Below are positions 1 through 9,950 of a DNA stretch of 64,000 bases, piece after piece. This DNA is from Photobacterium phosphoreum. Its GTDB lineage: Bacteria > Pseudomonadota > Gammaproteobacteria > Enterobacterales > Vibrionaceae. Each line of letters starts with the position of its first letter. Position 1 is the stretch's first letter. The notes under the pieces were generated by a model. The model was not told where the DNA came from. It saw only the letters and a list, made by a program, of their open reading frames with translations, and did no database searches. The translations under genes were made by a program, and so were the position numbers. Location: NCBI RefSeq assembly GCF_002954725.1, contig NZ_MSCQ01000001.1:531857-595856 (forward strand), in the 5' to 3' direction.

Positions 1-301
1 TTAGTTTTAGACCGGATAATAATAAGTTCAGCTGTTGCGTTGAGATATAAATATGACCAGAAGCCGTTGGCTTTGGCCATTTAAAGCGACCTTTTTCTAA
101 ACGCCGATAATAAAGCCAAAATCCATTTGTATCCCAGAAGAGGATCTTGATTTTATCTTTGCCGCGATTACAAAATATAAACCATGCACTGCTTAATGGA
201 TCCATTTCGAGCGCATCTGCGACAATAAGAGACAGACCATCAATCGACTTTCTCATATCGGTGATACCAGAGACAAGATAGACAGCACCACTTGGGATCA
301 T
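1..301 (-). CDS. tnpB: IS66 TnpB (Orf2) accessory protein, partial
   Basis: This frame opens with ATG at 301 and stays open to the window edge, giving about 100 residues against roughly 115 for full TnpB proteins. It begins MIPSGAVYLVSG and contains TDMRKSIDGL, FCNRGKDKIKIL and WLYYRRLEKGRF, which are characteristic of IS66 Orf2. The ATG overlaps the TGA stop of the upstream tnpA in an ATGA arrangement, so the two are probably translationally coupled. The precise biochemical role of TnpB is unknown, although it is needed for transposition in studied IS66 elements. The C-terminus lies outside the window, so intactness cannot be judged. Confidence 0.85.
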   Translation of the reverse strand, partial: MIPSGAVYLVSGITDMRKSIDGLSLIVADALEMDPLSSAWFIFCNRGKDKIKILFWDTNGFWLYYRRLEKGRFKWPKPTASGHIYISTQQLNLLLSGLKL

Positions 302-597
302 TGTAGCCCCTTAAGCCATGTTTGAACCTGAATTAATGTCAGTGACGCTGGTAATTCCGCACGAATTCCATTGGGTAGATGAATAACCACTATTTCACCG
401 TTTAAAATGGGTGGTTCACTGATAACGACTTGATGGGCAATTTGTTCATTATCAGTTTGTTCAATTTTCTTTATCCAATAGTGAAAATTAGCGTAATTGA
501 TATCGTTCTGTTTGCAAAATTGCGGTATTGAAATACCACTATTTTGCTGCTGGTTAACGATGGCTGTCCAATATTGGTGTTTTTCGAATTGTGTCAT
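298..597 (-). CDS. tnpA: IS66 TnpA (OrfA) helix-turn-helix accessory protein
   Basis: A 99-residue protein with an N-terminal helix-turn-helix-like stretch (about residues 5-45, including ISIPQFCKQNDINYANFHYW) that fits the IS66 TnpA family, whose members are about 90-130 aa. The C-terminal part (VIHLPNGIRAELP) also matches the family pattern. The start is well supported by AGGAGG seven bases upstream of the ATG. It is the first gene of the element, overlaps tnpB by four bases and appears intact. It is predicted to be a DNA-binding accessory factor for transposition. Confidence 0.85.
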   Translation of the reverse strand: MTQFEKHQYWTAIVNQQQNSGISIPQFCKQNDINYANFHYWIKKIEQTDNEQIAHQVVISEPPILNGEIVVIHLPNGIRAELPASLTLIQVQTWLKGLQ

Positions 598-742
598 AGT
601 TCCTCCTTTTAGTCGGAAAACTATGACAAAAGCAGGCTGTAATTAGAATGTGTGGTTAATTAGGCGCTTGCGATAAATATTTGTGATTCAGTGTGTTATA
701 TTATTTGACAATTATTTAGTAATAAAAACATGTCATTTTAGG

Positions 743-767
743 TTGAAATCATACAGTTTGACCATAT
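743..767 (+). promoter_or_regulatory. Possible heat-shock (sigma32) promoter of htpG
   Basis: TTGAAA at 743-748 and CCATAT at 762-767 are separated by 13 bases and lie about 40 bases before the htpG start. This resembles the sigma32 pattern (CTTGAA, 13-17 bases, CCCATnT), and htpG belongs to the heat-shock regulon in enterobacteria. The -10 part is a partial match only. The IS66 end lies about 70 bases upstream. Confidence 0.5.
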
Positions 768-806
768 TTATCTTTATATACTACTCATAATTTTTTTGGA
801 GTCGAA

Positions 807-2708
807 ATGAGCGAGCAAACAGTTGATAACCAAAAGGAAACACGCGGTTTCCAATCAGAAGTAAAACAACTACTGCATTTAATGATTCATTCTCTTTACT
901 CTAATAAAGAGATTTTTTTACGTGAATTGATTTCTAACGCATCAGATGCGGCAGATAAATTACGCTTTAAAGCATTATCAAAAACTGATTTATACGGTAA
1001 TGATGCAGATTTATGTGTGAAACTGGCGATTAACCCCCAAGCTGGCACCTTAACCATTAGTGATAATGGTATTGGTATGACACGTGAACAAGCGATTGAA
1101 CATTTGGGTACGATTGCAAAATCAGGTACGAAAGAATTCTTTGCTCAGCTCGATGAAAATGAGACTAAAGACTCACAATTGATTGGTCAGTTTGGTGTTG
1201 GTTTCTACTCAGCATTTATTGTGGCAGATAGCGTAACGGTGAATACCCGCAGTGCTGAAGTTACCGCTGACGAAGGTGTTTGCTGGACATCAGCAGGTGA
1301 GGGTGATTACAGCATCGAGACCATCACTAAAGCAAGCCGTGGAACTGAAATTATTTTACATCTTCGTGCTGATGAGCAAGAGTTCTTAGATGAACACCGT
1401 CTGCGTGAAATTGTGGGTAAATATTCTGATCACATTGGTATTCCTGTCTTTATTCAAACAGAAGAAAAAGATGAAGAAGGCAAGGTTACTGGGTCGAAAT
1501 GGGATCAAATCAACAAAGCACAAGCGTTATGGACACGTAATAAGTCAGACATCAGCGATGAAGAGTATAAAGAATTTTATAACCACGTTGCTCATGATTA
1601 TGCCGAACCATTAGCATGGAGTCATAACCGTGTTGAAGGTAAGCAAGATTACACTAGCTTGTTATACATTCCATCAAAAGTGCCGTGGGATTTAAATAAC
1701 CGCGATGGTCAGCATGGTCTTAAATTGTATGTGCAGCGTGTGTTCGTTATGGATGATGCACAACAGTTCATGCCGACTTACTTACGCTTTGTTCGCGGCT
1801 TAATTGATTCAAATGATTTACCGCTAAACGTATCTCGCGAAATTTTGCAAGATAACAAAGTGACCCAAGCACTGCGTAAAGCGTGTACTAAACGTGTATT
1901 GCAAATGCTTGAGCGCATGGCGAAAAATGAGCCAGAGCAATACCAATCATTCTGGAAAGAGTTTGGTCAGGTACTAAAAGAAGGCTTGGCAGAAGATTTT
2001 AGTAACCGTGAAAAAATTGCGGCATTACTACGTTTCTCATCAACAGACAATGATTCACTCGATCAAACTGTTTCGTTAGCTGATTATGTTAGCCGCATGA
2101 AAGACGGTCAGGATAAGATTTACTACCTGACTGCAGATAACTTTAACGCGGCGAAACATAGCCCACACCTTGAGCAATTCCGTGCGAAAGGGTTAGAAGT
2201 TATTTTGATGTACGATCGTATTGATGAATACCTAATGGGCCACTTACCTGAATTTGAAGGTAAAAAGTTCCAAGCGATCACCAAATCTGATCTTGATCTA
2301 TCTTCATTTGATAATGCAGAAGAAAAAGAAAAGCAGAAAGAAGCAGAAAAAGAATTCACTTCTGTGACTGAGCGCACCAAAACATACCTTGGTGAGCGCG
2401 TTAAAGAAGTACGCCCAACGTTTAAACTGCATGATACCCCAGCGGTAATGGTGACAGACGAAAACGAAATGGGTACACAAATGGCGAAATTACTTGCCGC
2501 TGCTGGCCATGAAGCACCTGAAGTACAGTACATCTTTGAATTAAACCCAGAGCATAGCTTAGTGAAGCAAATGGCTGACGAAGCTGACGAAGAAATTTTT
2601 GGTCGCTGGGTTGAGTTCTTGTTTGGTGAAGCAATGCTAGCTGAACGTGGCACAATGGATGATCCTTCACAGTTCTTAGCTGCAGTAAACAAGTTGTTGG
2701 TTAAATAA
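807..2708 (+). CDS. htpG: Chaperone HtpG (bacterial Hsp90)
   Basis: The ATP-dependent cytosolic chaperone HtpG, 633 residues against 624 in E. coli. The GHKL ATPase domain shows NASDAADK at residues 44-51, DNGIGM at 86-91 and [11 protein letters not shown] at 127-137, which form the nucleotide pocket and lid. The middle and C-terminal dimerisation domains follow without interruption. A TTTGGAG ribosome site precedes the ATG. The order htpG-adk-hemH-gsk matches E. coli. Expression is likely heat-inducible through the sigma32-like promoter upstream. The gene ends before a 142-base gap containing an unexplained GCTTGG/CCAAGC hairpin (2760-2779) that has no T-run. Confidence 0.97.
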   Translation: MSEQTVDNQKETRGFQSEVKQLLHLMIHSLYSNKEIFLRELISNASDAADKLRFKALSKTDLYGNDADLCVKLAINPQAGTLTISDNGIGMTREQAIEHLGTIAKSGTKEFFAQLDENETKDSQLIGQFGVGFYSAFIVADSVTVNTRSAEVTADEGVCWTSAGEGDYSIETITKASRGTEIILHLRADEQEFLDEHRLREIVGKYSDHIGIPVFIQTEEKDEEGKVTGSKWDQINKAQALWTRNKSDISDEEYKEFYNHVAHDYAEPLAWSHNRVEGKQDYTSLLYIPSKVPWDLNNRDGQHGLKLYVQRVFVMDDAQQFMPTYLRFVRGLIDSNDLPLNVSREILQDNKVTQALRKACTKRVLQMLERMAKNEPEQYQSFWKEFGQVLKEGLAEDFSNREKIAALLRFSSTDNDSLDQTVSLADYVSRMKDGQDKIYYLTADNFNAAKHSPHLEQFRAKGLEVILMYDRIDEYLMGHLPEFEGKKFQAITKSDLDLSSFDNAEEKEKQKEAEKEFTSVTERTKTYLGERVKEVRPTFKLHDTPAVMVTDENEMGTQMAKLLAAAGHEAPEVQYIFELNPEHSLVKQMADEADEEIFGRWVEFLFGEAMLAERGTMDDPSQFLAAVNKLLVK

Positions 2709-2796
2709 CCAATTAACCCATCAAAGTCACAGACTATTCTGATAAATCATTCAATCGCGGCTTGGTCATAGTGCCAAGCTTGCGACTGAGCGCTAA

Positions 2797-3495
<699 letters not shown>

Positions 3496-3549
3496 TTGAT
3501 ATTGTTGATTAGCTAATGTCTTATTCATAGCTAATAACGATGTAAATGA

Positions 3550-3583
3550 ACGGGCTTACCAATTGGTAATGCTCGTTTTTTTT
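3550..3583 (+). terminator. Intrinsic terminator after adk
   Basis: An imperfect GC-containing stem (ACGGGC/GCTCGT plus TTACC/GGTAA around AATT) is followed by a run of eight T. It separates adk from hemH. Confidence 0.75.
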
Positions 3584-3711
3584 GGTTTTAATATTGGGAT
3601 AATATAAATAGCGTTGTTATATTGAGTGTTTTTGGTTACGGAAATGTATTCTCGAAGCTAGAAATAATATAATAAACAGCAGTGGGCACAGACAGAAAAG
3701 GATAAATTCCA

Positions 3712-4683
3712 ATGACAACAAATAACAACTATGGGGTATTACTGGTTAATCTTGGTACGCCTGATGCACCAACAACCGCTGGTGTGAAACATTTTTTAGC
3801 TGAATTCTTACATGATAAGCGAGTGGTAGATATGACACGGTGGTTATGGTGTCCTATTTTACATGGCATTATTTTACCGATACGTTCACCTAAAGTGGCT
3901 AAATTATACCAATCAGTATGGATGGATGAAGGTTCACCACTAATGGTGTATTCACGTCGTCAGCAACAAGCCCTACAACAAACCCTCAATATACCTGTTG
4001 CTTTAGGCATGACCTATGGTGAGCCAAGTATTCAATCAGGTTTGCAACTGCTAAAACAGCAGGGATGTAAGCAAATACTTGTTTTACCGTTGTATCCCCA
4101 ATATTCGGCAACAACAACGGCCGCTGTTTTTGATCGTATCGCTAAAGAGTTAAAAACAGTCCCAGAATTACCTGAACTTCGTTTTGTGAATCATTACTAT
4201 GATCATCCAGACTATATTGCGGCGTTAGCTCAGTCAGCGGAAACTTTTTGGGCCGAGAGAGGCAAACCGGATTATTTATTGTGTTCATATCACGGCATTC
4301 CACAACGCTATGCTGATAATGGTGATCCTTATCCAGATCATTGTCATCAAACCACCGTATTACTGGCTGAATCGCTTGATATGCCACGCGAAAAAATGAG
4401 CATGAGTTACCAATCTATTTTTGGGCGTGAAGAATGGTTAAAGCCTTATACGGAAGCGACAATTAAATCATTAGCTGAAAAAGGCATTAAACGCTTGGAT
4501 GTGATGTGCCCAGCTTTCTCCGTTGATTGTCTTGAAACACTAGAAGAAATCGCTGAGCAATGTAAAGAAGTATTTATTGAGGCGGGTGGCAAAGAGTTTA
4601 ATTTGATCCCATGCTTAAATGATAACCCTGCTCATATCTTGATGATGGAAAGCTTGATTAAGCAGCATACGCAAGGATGGTAA
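3712..4683 (+). CDS. hemH: Ferrochelatase
   Basis: HemH inserts Fe2+ into protoporphyrin IX, the last step of protohaem synthesis, at the cytoplasmic membrane surface. The protein is 323 residues (E. coli 320). It starts with the family signature [13 protein letters not shown] at residues 8-20. The metal-channel histidine lies in CSYHGIP (H194), and the conserved C-terminal segment DCLETLEEI carries the acidic partner residue. AAAAGGATAAATTCC precedes the ATG. It sits between adk and gsk, as in E. coli except that aes is absent. Confidence 0.96.
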   Translation: MTTNNNYGVLLVNLGTPDAPTTAGVKHFLAEFLHDKRVVDMTRWLWCPILHGIILPIRSPKVAKLYQSVWMDEGSPLMVYSRRQQQALQQTLNIPVALGMTYGEPSIQSGLQLLKQQGCKQILVLPLYPQYSATTTAAVFDRIAKELKTVPELPELRFVNHYYDHPDYIAALAQSAETFWAERGKPDYLLCSYHGIPQRYADNGDPYPDHCHQTTVLLAESLDMPREKMSMSYQSIFGREEWLKPYTEATIKSLAEKGIKRLDVMCPAFSVDCLETLEEIAEQCKEVFIEAGGKEFNLIPCLNDNPAHILMMESLIKQHTQGW

Positions 4684-4833
4684 TATTCGTTTTGTTAGGA
4701 AGCTATTTTTCCTACGGTAACGATTGCGTTGGTATTTGAGGCTATTATTCGTAAAACCTATGATAGCTTTTGCTTTTATGTGCCAAATTCTGTGATAGAA
4801 TTCGCAAAATTTACAACTTGATAGCCCATTGAC

Positions 4834-6138
4834 ATGAAATTTCCAGGCCAACGAAAATCTAAGCATTATTTTCCCGTACATGCTCGCGATCCACTTCTTA
4901 GTCAAACGAAGATAGAGAAGCGTTTAACACGTACTCATGTTGTGGGTATCGATCAAACATTGGTTGATATTGAAGCCTACGTTGATGATGAATTTCTGGA
5001 ACGTTATGAGCTAAGTAAAGGTCATTCATTGGTAATTACTGATGAAAAAGCAGAAGCGCTTTACAATGAGTTAAAAGACAATAATCTTGTGACTCATGAA
5101 TTTGCTGGTGGCACGATTGGTAATACTTTACATAACTACTCAGTATTAGCCGACGATAAATCTGTATTATTGGGCGTAATGAGTAAAGACATTGAGATTG
5201 GTAGCTATGCTTACCGTTATCTTTGTAATACTTCAAGCCGCATGGATATGAACTATCTTCAGCCTGTCAATGGCCCTATTGGTCGTTGTTTTGCGCTGAT
5301 TTCTAAAGATGGTGAGCGTACCTTCGCAATTAACGAAGGTAACATGAACCAACTTAAGCCAGATAGCATTCCTGAATGTGTGTTTGAAAATGCCTCTGCA
5401 CTAGTATTAACCGCTTATCTTGTTCGTTGTAAGCCTGGCGATCCTATGCCAGCGGCAACAATGAAAGCGATTGAGTATGCTAAAAAATATGATGTACCAG
5501 TAGTATTAACGCTAGGTACTAAATTCGTGATTCAAGATGATCCACAATGGTGGCGTGATTTCCTACGTGATCATGTAACTGTGGTTGCAATGAATGAAGA
5601 TGAAGGTGAAGCATTAACCGGTGAATCTGATCCATTAGTTGCTGCTGATAAAACCCTAGAATGGGTTGATCTTGTACTTTGTACGGCAGGCCCAGTTGGT
5701 TTATACACCGCGGGTTATACTGAAGAATCAGCAAAACGTGAAACAGCGTTACCGTTATTACCGGGTGATATTGCTGAATTTAACCGTTATGAATTTAGTC
5801 GTCCAATGCTAAAAGCAACCTGTGAAAATCCAACTAAGGTTTACTCACACATTGCACCGTATATGGGTGGCCCTGAGCGCATTAAAAATACTAATGGTGC
5901 GGGTGATGGTGCATTATCTGCGTTATTGCATGATATGTCAGCGAACCGTTACCATAAAGAAAACGTGCCAAATTCAAGTAAGCACCAATATTCTTTCCTA
6001 ACGTACTCATCATTCTCACAAGTTTGTTTGTATTCAAACCGTGTAAGTTATGAAGTGCTAGCCCAATATTCTCCTCGTCTTTCTCGTGGTTTACCTGAAC
6101 GTGAAGATAGCTTAGAAGAAGCGTACTGGGAACGTTAA
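4834..6138 (+). CDS. gsk: Inosine-guanosine kinase
   Basis: Gsk phosphorylates inosine and guanosine to IMP and GMP in purine salvage. At 434 residues it has the same length as the E. coli protein, and it is alignable from the start (MKFPGQRKSKHYFP) to the end (LPEREDSLEEAYWER). It is a PfkB/ribokinase-fold enzyme: the first signature GGTIGNTLHNYS is near residue 90, and the C-terminal anion-hole motif NTNGAGDGALSALLHD carries the catalytic Asp. It stands alone between hemH and a strong terminator. No recognisable Shine-Dalgarno sequence precedes the start. Confidence 0.96.
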   Translation: MKFPGQRKSKHYFPVHARDPLLSQTKIEKRLTRTHVVGIDQTLVDIEAYVDDEFLERYELSKGHSLVITDEKAEALYNELKDNNLVTHEFAGGTIGNTLHNYSVLADDKSVLLGVMSKDIEIGSYAYRYLCNTSSRMDMNYLQPVNGPIGRCFALISKDGERTFAINEGNMNQLKPDSIPECVFENASALVLTAYLVRCKPGDPMPAATMKAIEYAKKYDVPVVLTLGTKFVIQDDPQWWRDFLRDHVTVVAMNEDEGEALTGESDPLVAADKTLEWVDLVLCTAGPVGLYTAGYTEESAKRETALPLLPGDIAEFNRYEFSRPMLKATCENPTKVYSHIAPYMGGPERIKNTNGAGDGALSALLHDMSANRYHKENVPNSSKHQYSFLTYSSFSQVCLYSNRVSYEVLAQYSPRLSRGLPEREDSLEEAYWER

Positions 6139-6157
6139 TGACAGGCTGTCGTTAATC

Positions 6158-6192
6158 AAAAAAACCGCCATTTTTAGTGGCGGTTTTTTTAT
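6158..6192. terminator. Bidirectional terminator between gsk and asnB
   Basis: AAAACCGCCA (6161-6170) pairs with TGGCGGTTTT (6178-6187), flanked by A and T runs. It can serve both convergent genes, gsk (+) and asnB (-). Confidence 0.9.
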
Positions 6193-6205
6193 GCGATAAA
6201 TTTAT

Positions 6206-7876
6206 TTATTTTGTGTAAGCTTGGTTGTGAACCGCAGCAATTGCTCGACCTGATGGGTCTGCCGCATTTTTAAAACTTTCATCCCACTCAATAGCTTTGG
6301 CACTAGAACAAGCAATAGATGGTCCACCTGGGACACATTTAGCCGCACTTTCTAGTGGGAATAGCTCTTCAAAAATCTCACGGTAAACATAACCTTCTTT
6401 GGTCGTTGGTGTGTTATATGGGAAACGGAACGCAGCAGTTGCTAATTGCTGAGCAGTGATTTTTGCTTCAGCGACTTCTTTTAGGCTGTCGATCCAGCTA
6501 TAGCCAACGCCGTCAGAGAATTGCTCTTTTTGACGCCATGCAACAGCTGCTGGTAAGTAGTCCTCAAAACACTCACGTAAGATATGCTTTTCCATTTTAC
6601 CATTGCCGCACATTTTATCTTGAGGGTTAATACGCATTGCGACATCAAGAAATTCTTTATCCAAGAACGGTACGCGTGCTTCAATGCCCCATGCCGCCAT
6701 TGATTTGTTAGCGCGTGCACAGTCAAACATGTTAAGTGCTAATAGTTTACGAACTGTTTCTTCATGGAACTCTTTAGCGTTAGGTGCTTTGTGGAAGTAT
6801 AAATAACCACCAAAGATTTCATCAGCCCCTTCACCAGATAACACCATTTTAATACCCATCGCACGGATCTTACGTGACATGAGATACATAGGTGTTGAAG
6901 CACGAATAGTGGTTACATCGTAGGTTTCAATGTGGTAAATCACATCACGAATAGCATCTAGACCTTCTTGAACGGTATAGGTCAACTCATGGTGAACAGT
7001 ACCAATGGCATCAGCCACAATTTTAGCCGCTTTTAGATCGGGAGCATCTTCAAGTCCAATCGCAAATGAGTGCAGTGTCGGCCACCATGCTTGTGATTGC
7101 TCATCATCTTCAATACGTTTTGCAGCAAATTTCTTAGTAATCGCTGAAATAATAGATGAATCAAGACCGCCAGAAAGTAGTACTCCATAAGGTACATCGG
7201 TCATTAATTGGCGTTTAACCGCACTTTCAAGCGCATCAGTTAATGCAACTTTATCGGTTTTAGCATCTTTAACGGCATCGAACTCCATCCAATCACGTTT
7301 GTAGTAACGAACGGGCTCACCTTTTTTGCTCCAAAGGTAAGTACCTGGAGGGAATTCACTGATTGTTTTACACACAGGTACTAGTGCTTTCATTTCAGAA
7401 GCGATATAGAAGTTACCGTGCTCATCATAACCTTGATAAAGCGGAATAATACCAATGTGGTCACGACCAATAAGGTAAGCATCTTCTTGCTCATCATAAA
7501 GAATAAAGGCAAAGATACCATTGAGGTAATCTAATAGTTCATGCCCTTTTTCTTTGTATAACGCTAAAATGATTTCGCAATCAGATTCGGTTTGGAAAGG
7601 GTAGTTAGGTGCAAATTCAGCACGGAGCTCTTTGTGGTTGTAGATCTCACCATTGACTGCTAATACATGACTTTTATCTGCGTTATAAAGTGGTTGTTCA
7701 CCACTATTAAGATCAACAATCGCTAAACGTTCATGAACTAAGATTGCGTTGTCTGAAGCATAAATGCCAGACCAGTCAGGGCCGCGATGACGCATTTTTT
7801 TTGATAACTCAAGAGCGGTTGCACGAAGTGCTGAAGAGTCACTCTTGATGTCAAGAATACCGAATATTGAACACAT
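6206..7876 (-). CDS. asnB: Asparagine synthetase B (glutamine-hydrolysing)
   Basis: AsnB makes asparagine from aspartate, ATP and glutamine. At 556 residues it is close to E. coli AsnB (554). The N-terminal class II glutaminase domain starts MCSIFGI, with Cys2 as nucleophile after Met removal, and contains RHRGPD and NGEIYNH. The synthetase domain carries the pyrophosphate loop SGGLDSS near residues 235-241. GGAG lies nine bases before the ATG. In E. coli asnB sits beside the nag operon; here the antiporter gene separates it from nagC, so the neighbourhood is partly conserved. Confidence 0.96.
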   Translation of the reverse strand: MCSIFGILDIKSDSSALRATALELSKKMRHRGPDWSGIYASDNAILVHERLAIVDLNSGEQPLYNADKSHVLAVNGEIYNHKELRAEFAPNYPFQTESDCEIILALYKEKGHELLDYLNGIFAFILYDEQEDAYLIGRDHIGIIPLYQGYDEHGNFYIASEMKALVPVCKTISEFPPGTYLWSKKGEPVRYYKRDWMEFDAVKDAKTDKVALTDALESAVKRQLMTDVPYGVLLSGGLDSSIISAITKKFAAKRIEDDEQSQAWWPTLHSFAIGLEDAPDLKAAKIVADAIGTVHHELTYTVQEGLDAIRDVIYHIETYDVTTIRASTPMYLMSRKIRAMGIKMVLSGEGADEIFGGYLYFHKAPNAKEFHEETVRKLLALNMFDCARANKSMAAWGIEARVPFLDKEFLDVAMRINPQDKMCGNGKMEKHILRECFEDYLPAAVAWRQKEQFSDGVGYSWIDSLKEVAEAKITAQQLATAAFRFPYNTPTTKEGYVYREIFEELFPLESAAKCVPGGPSIACSSAKAIEWDESFKNAADPSGRAIAAVHNQAYTK

Positions 7877-8130
7877 AATACTGCTCCAAATGTTATCTTT
7901 TTATTAGCCATAATTAATAGAAATGTATCATGTAGCAGATAAGTTATCATTATGATAATTAGTGTTTGCGCTACAGCCATTTCGCTTCTGTTTATTAAAA
8001 TCACGCATTCGTTAACTAATTACAACTATTTATTGTTATTCAATTAAACAAAAGCACTCGTGGTGAATATTATCTATTTAAAATTGGTTTTTCCGAATGA
8101 TATCTATTTTGTAACAGTTTTTTAATTTAA
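7877..8130. other. asnB upstream region with a small palindrome
   Basis: This AT-rich, non-coding upstream region lies between the asnB start and the antiporter terminator. A perfect palindrome TTATCATTATGATAA occupies 7944-7958, about 70 bases before the asnB start, and could be an operator; it resembles a Fur or other dyad site only loosely. No gene was recognised here. Confidence 0.4.
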
Positions 8131-8165
8131 AAAATAAACAGTAACGGCGTTACTGTTTATTTTTC
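8131..8165 (-). terminator. Terminator after the CPA2 antiporter gene
   Basis: A near-perfect inverted repeat AATAAACAGTAACG/CGTTACTGTTTATT is followed on the minus strand by a T-rich tail. It starts 32 bases after the antiporter stop codon. Confidence 0.8.
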
Positions 8166-8196
8166 ACTGCGAAATATCTAACTTTTGAAAGGTAAT

Positions 8197-9792
8197 TTAA
8201 TCTGTTTTAAGCGGAATAATTTGAGGTTGGAGGTGCTCACAGACATCACGAGCAAAACCACTGCCTGCTTCATTGTAAATATTAAAGGCGGCATCAATAC
8301 CTTGTTGGTGTAATTGGGCTTCTTCATCGCTATATTTAGCGATTGCCGCGATTTTTCCTTGGAAATGGCGGCTTTTGAGCTGATCTAAGGCGTAAATATT
8401 GGCGGTTCCATTCGGCATTGCTAATAAAATAAGCGCAATATGGTGATTATTGATGACGCGTTCCCAAAAATCAGGATCTGTGGCATCGCCATGAATGACA
8501 TTACGTTGTTGATGATGATGAAGCTCTACTGATTCGTGACGGGTTTCAACACCAATAATTTGCTTACCATAACGGTTTTCTAGCTCATCATAAGCCCCTG
8601 AGCCAATACGTCCCATTCCAAGAATAAGAATACGAGCATGACCAAAATCAATTAACTTATCGTTACAATTAAGGCGGTCGGGGTCGAATTCTTTGAGGCG
8701 TTTTGCAGCTTCGGTATAAAGTTTATGACTCATACTATTAAGCGGTGCTGCCAGTAAAAATGATAATGATACCGCCATTGCCATCGCGACCAAAAAGGTG
8801 CCAGGTAATAAGCCCATTTTATAAGCAACACCACCGACAATTAACCCAAATTCACTGTAGTTAAATAAGGTTAAGGTTGCCAGCATTGAGGTGCGAACGC
8901 GATAACGGCATAAGTGGAAAACGGCATAATAAAGCATGCCTTTGAGAGGCAATAACAGCATCAACACTAATGCCATCAACATTCCATTTAAGGTTGGTGA
9001 TTCTGCGAGGCCAATATTTAAAAAGAAACACACTAACAATAACTCTTTAAAATTAAACAGTGATTTAGCCATTTCCGATGCTTTAGGATGGCCAGCCATT
9101 AACATACCTAATAGCAATGCACCTAAATCAGGCTTCATACCGACAATTTCAAATAAACCTGCTCCTGCAACGAGTGCGAGCATAACCGCATACAAAACTA
9201 ATATTTCACCGTGACCTGCTTTATCGAGAATTTTATATAACAGAGGGCGCAGTAAAGGCAGGGCAAATAAACCAAGAGCAGTAATATCAGGAATTTTACC
9301 ACTCGAGATGGTAAGAAATAATACCGCAAAAATATCCTGCATAACCAGAATACCAATCGCGACAGTGCCATATTTAGCGTTTAATTCGCCTTTTTCTTGC
9401 AGTAGTTTGATAGCAAAAACGGTACTCGAGAACGATAAGGCAAAGCCAATCAGTACTAATTGATTGAATGCCATTTCGGCAAACATGGTTAATCCTAATT
9501 GTTTAAGCACAACGAGGAATAAGGTAAATAGTGCTGTTGATAATAAATTGTGTAAGGTTGCTCCTCCCCATACTTCTTTATTTAGGAGGGTTTTTACATC
9601 AAGTTTTAAACCGATGGTGAATAATAATAATGTCACACCCAGGTCGGCTAAGGTGGTTAACGCAGGGGTTGAACGAAAGCCAAAACTATTTAACACAAAG
9701 CCGGCGACTAAAAAACCGACCAGAGGGGGCAATTTACAACGTAGAGCGATGAAACCGGCCAGAAATGCCGCGCTAATATACAGTAACTCCAT
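8197..9792 (-). CDS. CPA2-family cation:proton antiporter with TrkA-N domain
   Basis: Predicted inner-membrane monovalent cation/proton antiporter of the Kef/YbaL type, 531 residues. About twelve hydrophobic segments occupy residues 1-385; the segment near GFALSFSSTVFAIKLL matches the conserved core of CPA2 transporters. A cytoplasmic C-terminal RCK/TrkA-N domain follows, with a nucleotide-binding motif (LGMGRIGSGAY) and an HGDATD segment. The start at 9792 (MELLYIS) is preferred because an upstream ATG at 9852 would add 20 unusual residues and lacks a ribosome site. E. coli has ybaL after gsk, but this protein does not look like a close YbaL orthologue. Substrate (K+ or Na+) is unknown. Confidence 0.85.
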   Translation of the reverse strand: MELLYISAAFLAGFIALRCKLPPLVGFLVAGFVLNSFGFRSTPALTTLADLGVTLLLFTIGLKLDVKTLLNKEVWGGATLHNLLSTALFTLFLVVLKQLGLTMFAEMAFNQLVLIGFALSFSSTVFAIKLLQEKGELNAKYGTVAIGILVMQDIFAVLFLTISSGKIPDITALGLFALPLLRPLLYKILDKAGHGEILVLYAVMLALVAGAGLFEIVGMKPDLGALLLGMLMAGHPKASEMAKSLFNFKELLLVCFFLNIGLAESPTLNGMLMALVLMLLLPLKGMLYYAVFHLCRYRVRTSMLATLTLFNYSEFGLIVGGVAYKMGLLPGTFLVAMAMAVSLSFLLAAPLNSMSHKLYTEAAKRLKEFDPDRLNCNDKLIDFGHARILILGMGRIGSGAYDELENRYGKQIIGVETRHESVELHHHQQRNVIHGDATDPDFWERVINNHHIALILLAMPNGTANIYALDQLKSRHFQGKIAAIAKYSDEEAQLHQQGIDAAFNIYNEAGSGFARDVCEHLQPQIIPLKTD

Positions 9793-9854
9793 ACCTTGAA
9801 CTACATCCTTGCAAGATAGTGTGGGAAATAAAAATAATGAATATAATAGCATTA

Positions 9855-9884
9855 GGGGGATTAATCAGTTGTGATTAATCCCCC
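9855..9884. repeat. Perfect 13-bp inverted repeat between nagC and the antiporter
   Basis: GGGGGATTAATCA (9855-9867), loop GTTG, TGATTAATCCCCC (9872-9884). It is a very stable hairpin placed 66 bases after the nagC stop. On the minus strand there is no T-run after it, so it may be a factor-dependent terminator or an mRNA-stabilising structure. On the plus strand it is followed only by TTT. Confidence 0.7.
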
Positions 9885-9950
9885 TTTGTAATCGTGGTGT
9901 TATTAGCGCTTGTTGATGAATTTACGCGTTAATAAAAGTGTGGTTAATGA

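Larger units (their letters stand above)
1..671 (-). mobile_element. IS66-family insertion sequence, one end only
   Basis: Two overlapping minus-strand genes match the first two accessory genes of IS66 elements (TnpA then TnpB). The third gene, the DDE transposase TnpC, would lie beyond the left edge of the window. The outer boundary is probably near 671: read on the minus strand, the sequence begins GCAAGCGCC, which resembles the GTAAGCG terminal repeat typical of IS66. The other end is outside the window, so neither the matching inverted repeat nor the expected 8-bp target duplication can be checked. The boundary is therefore approximate. Confidence 0.75.

Noticed and set aside
2123-2692. 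A 189-codon minus-strand reading frame inside htpG
   Set aside because: It is the reverse-frame shadow of the strongly conserved htpG, with a low-complexity Ser/Phe/Cys-rich composition.
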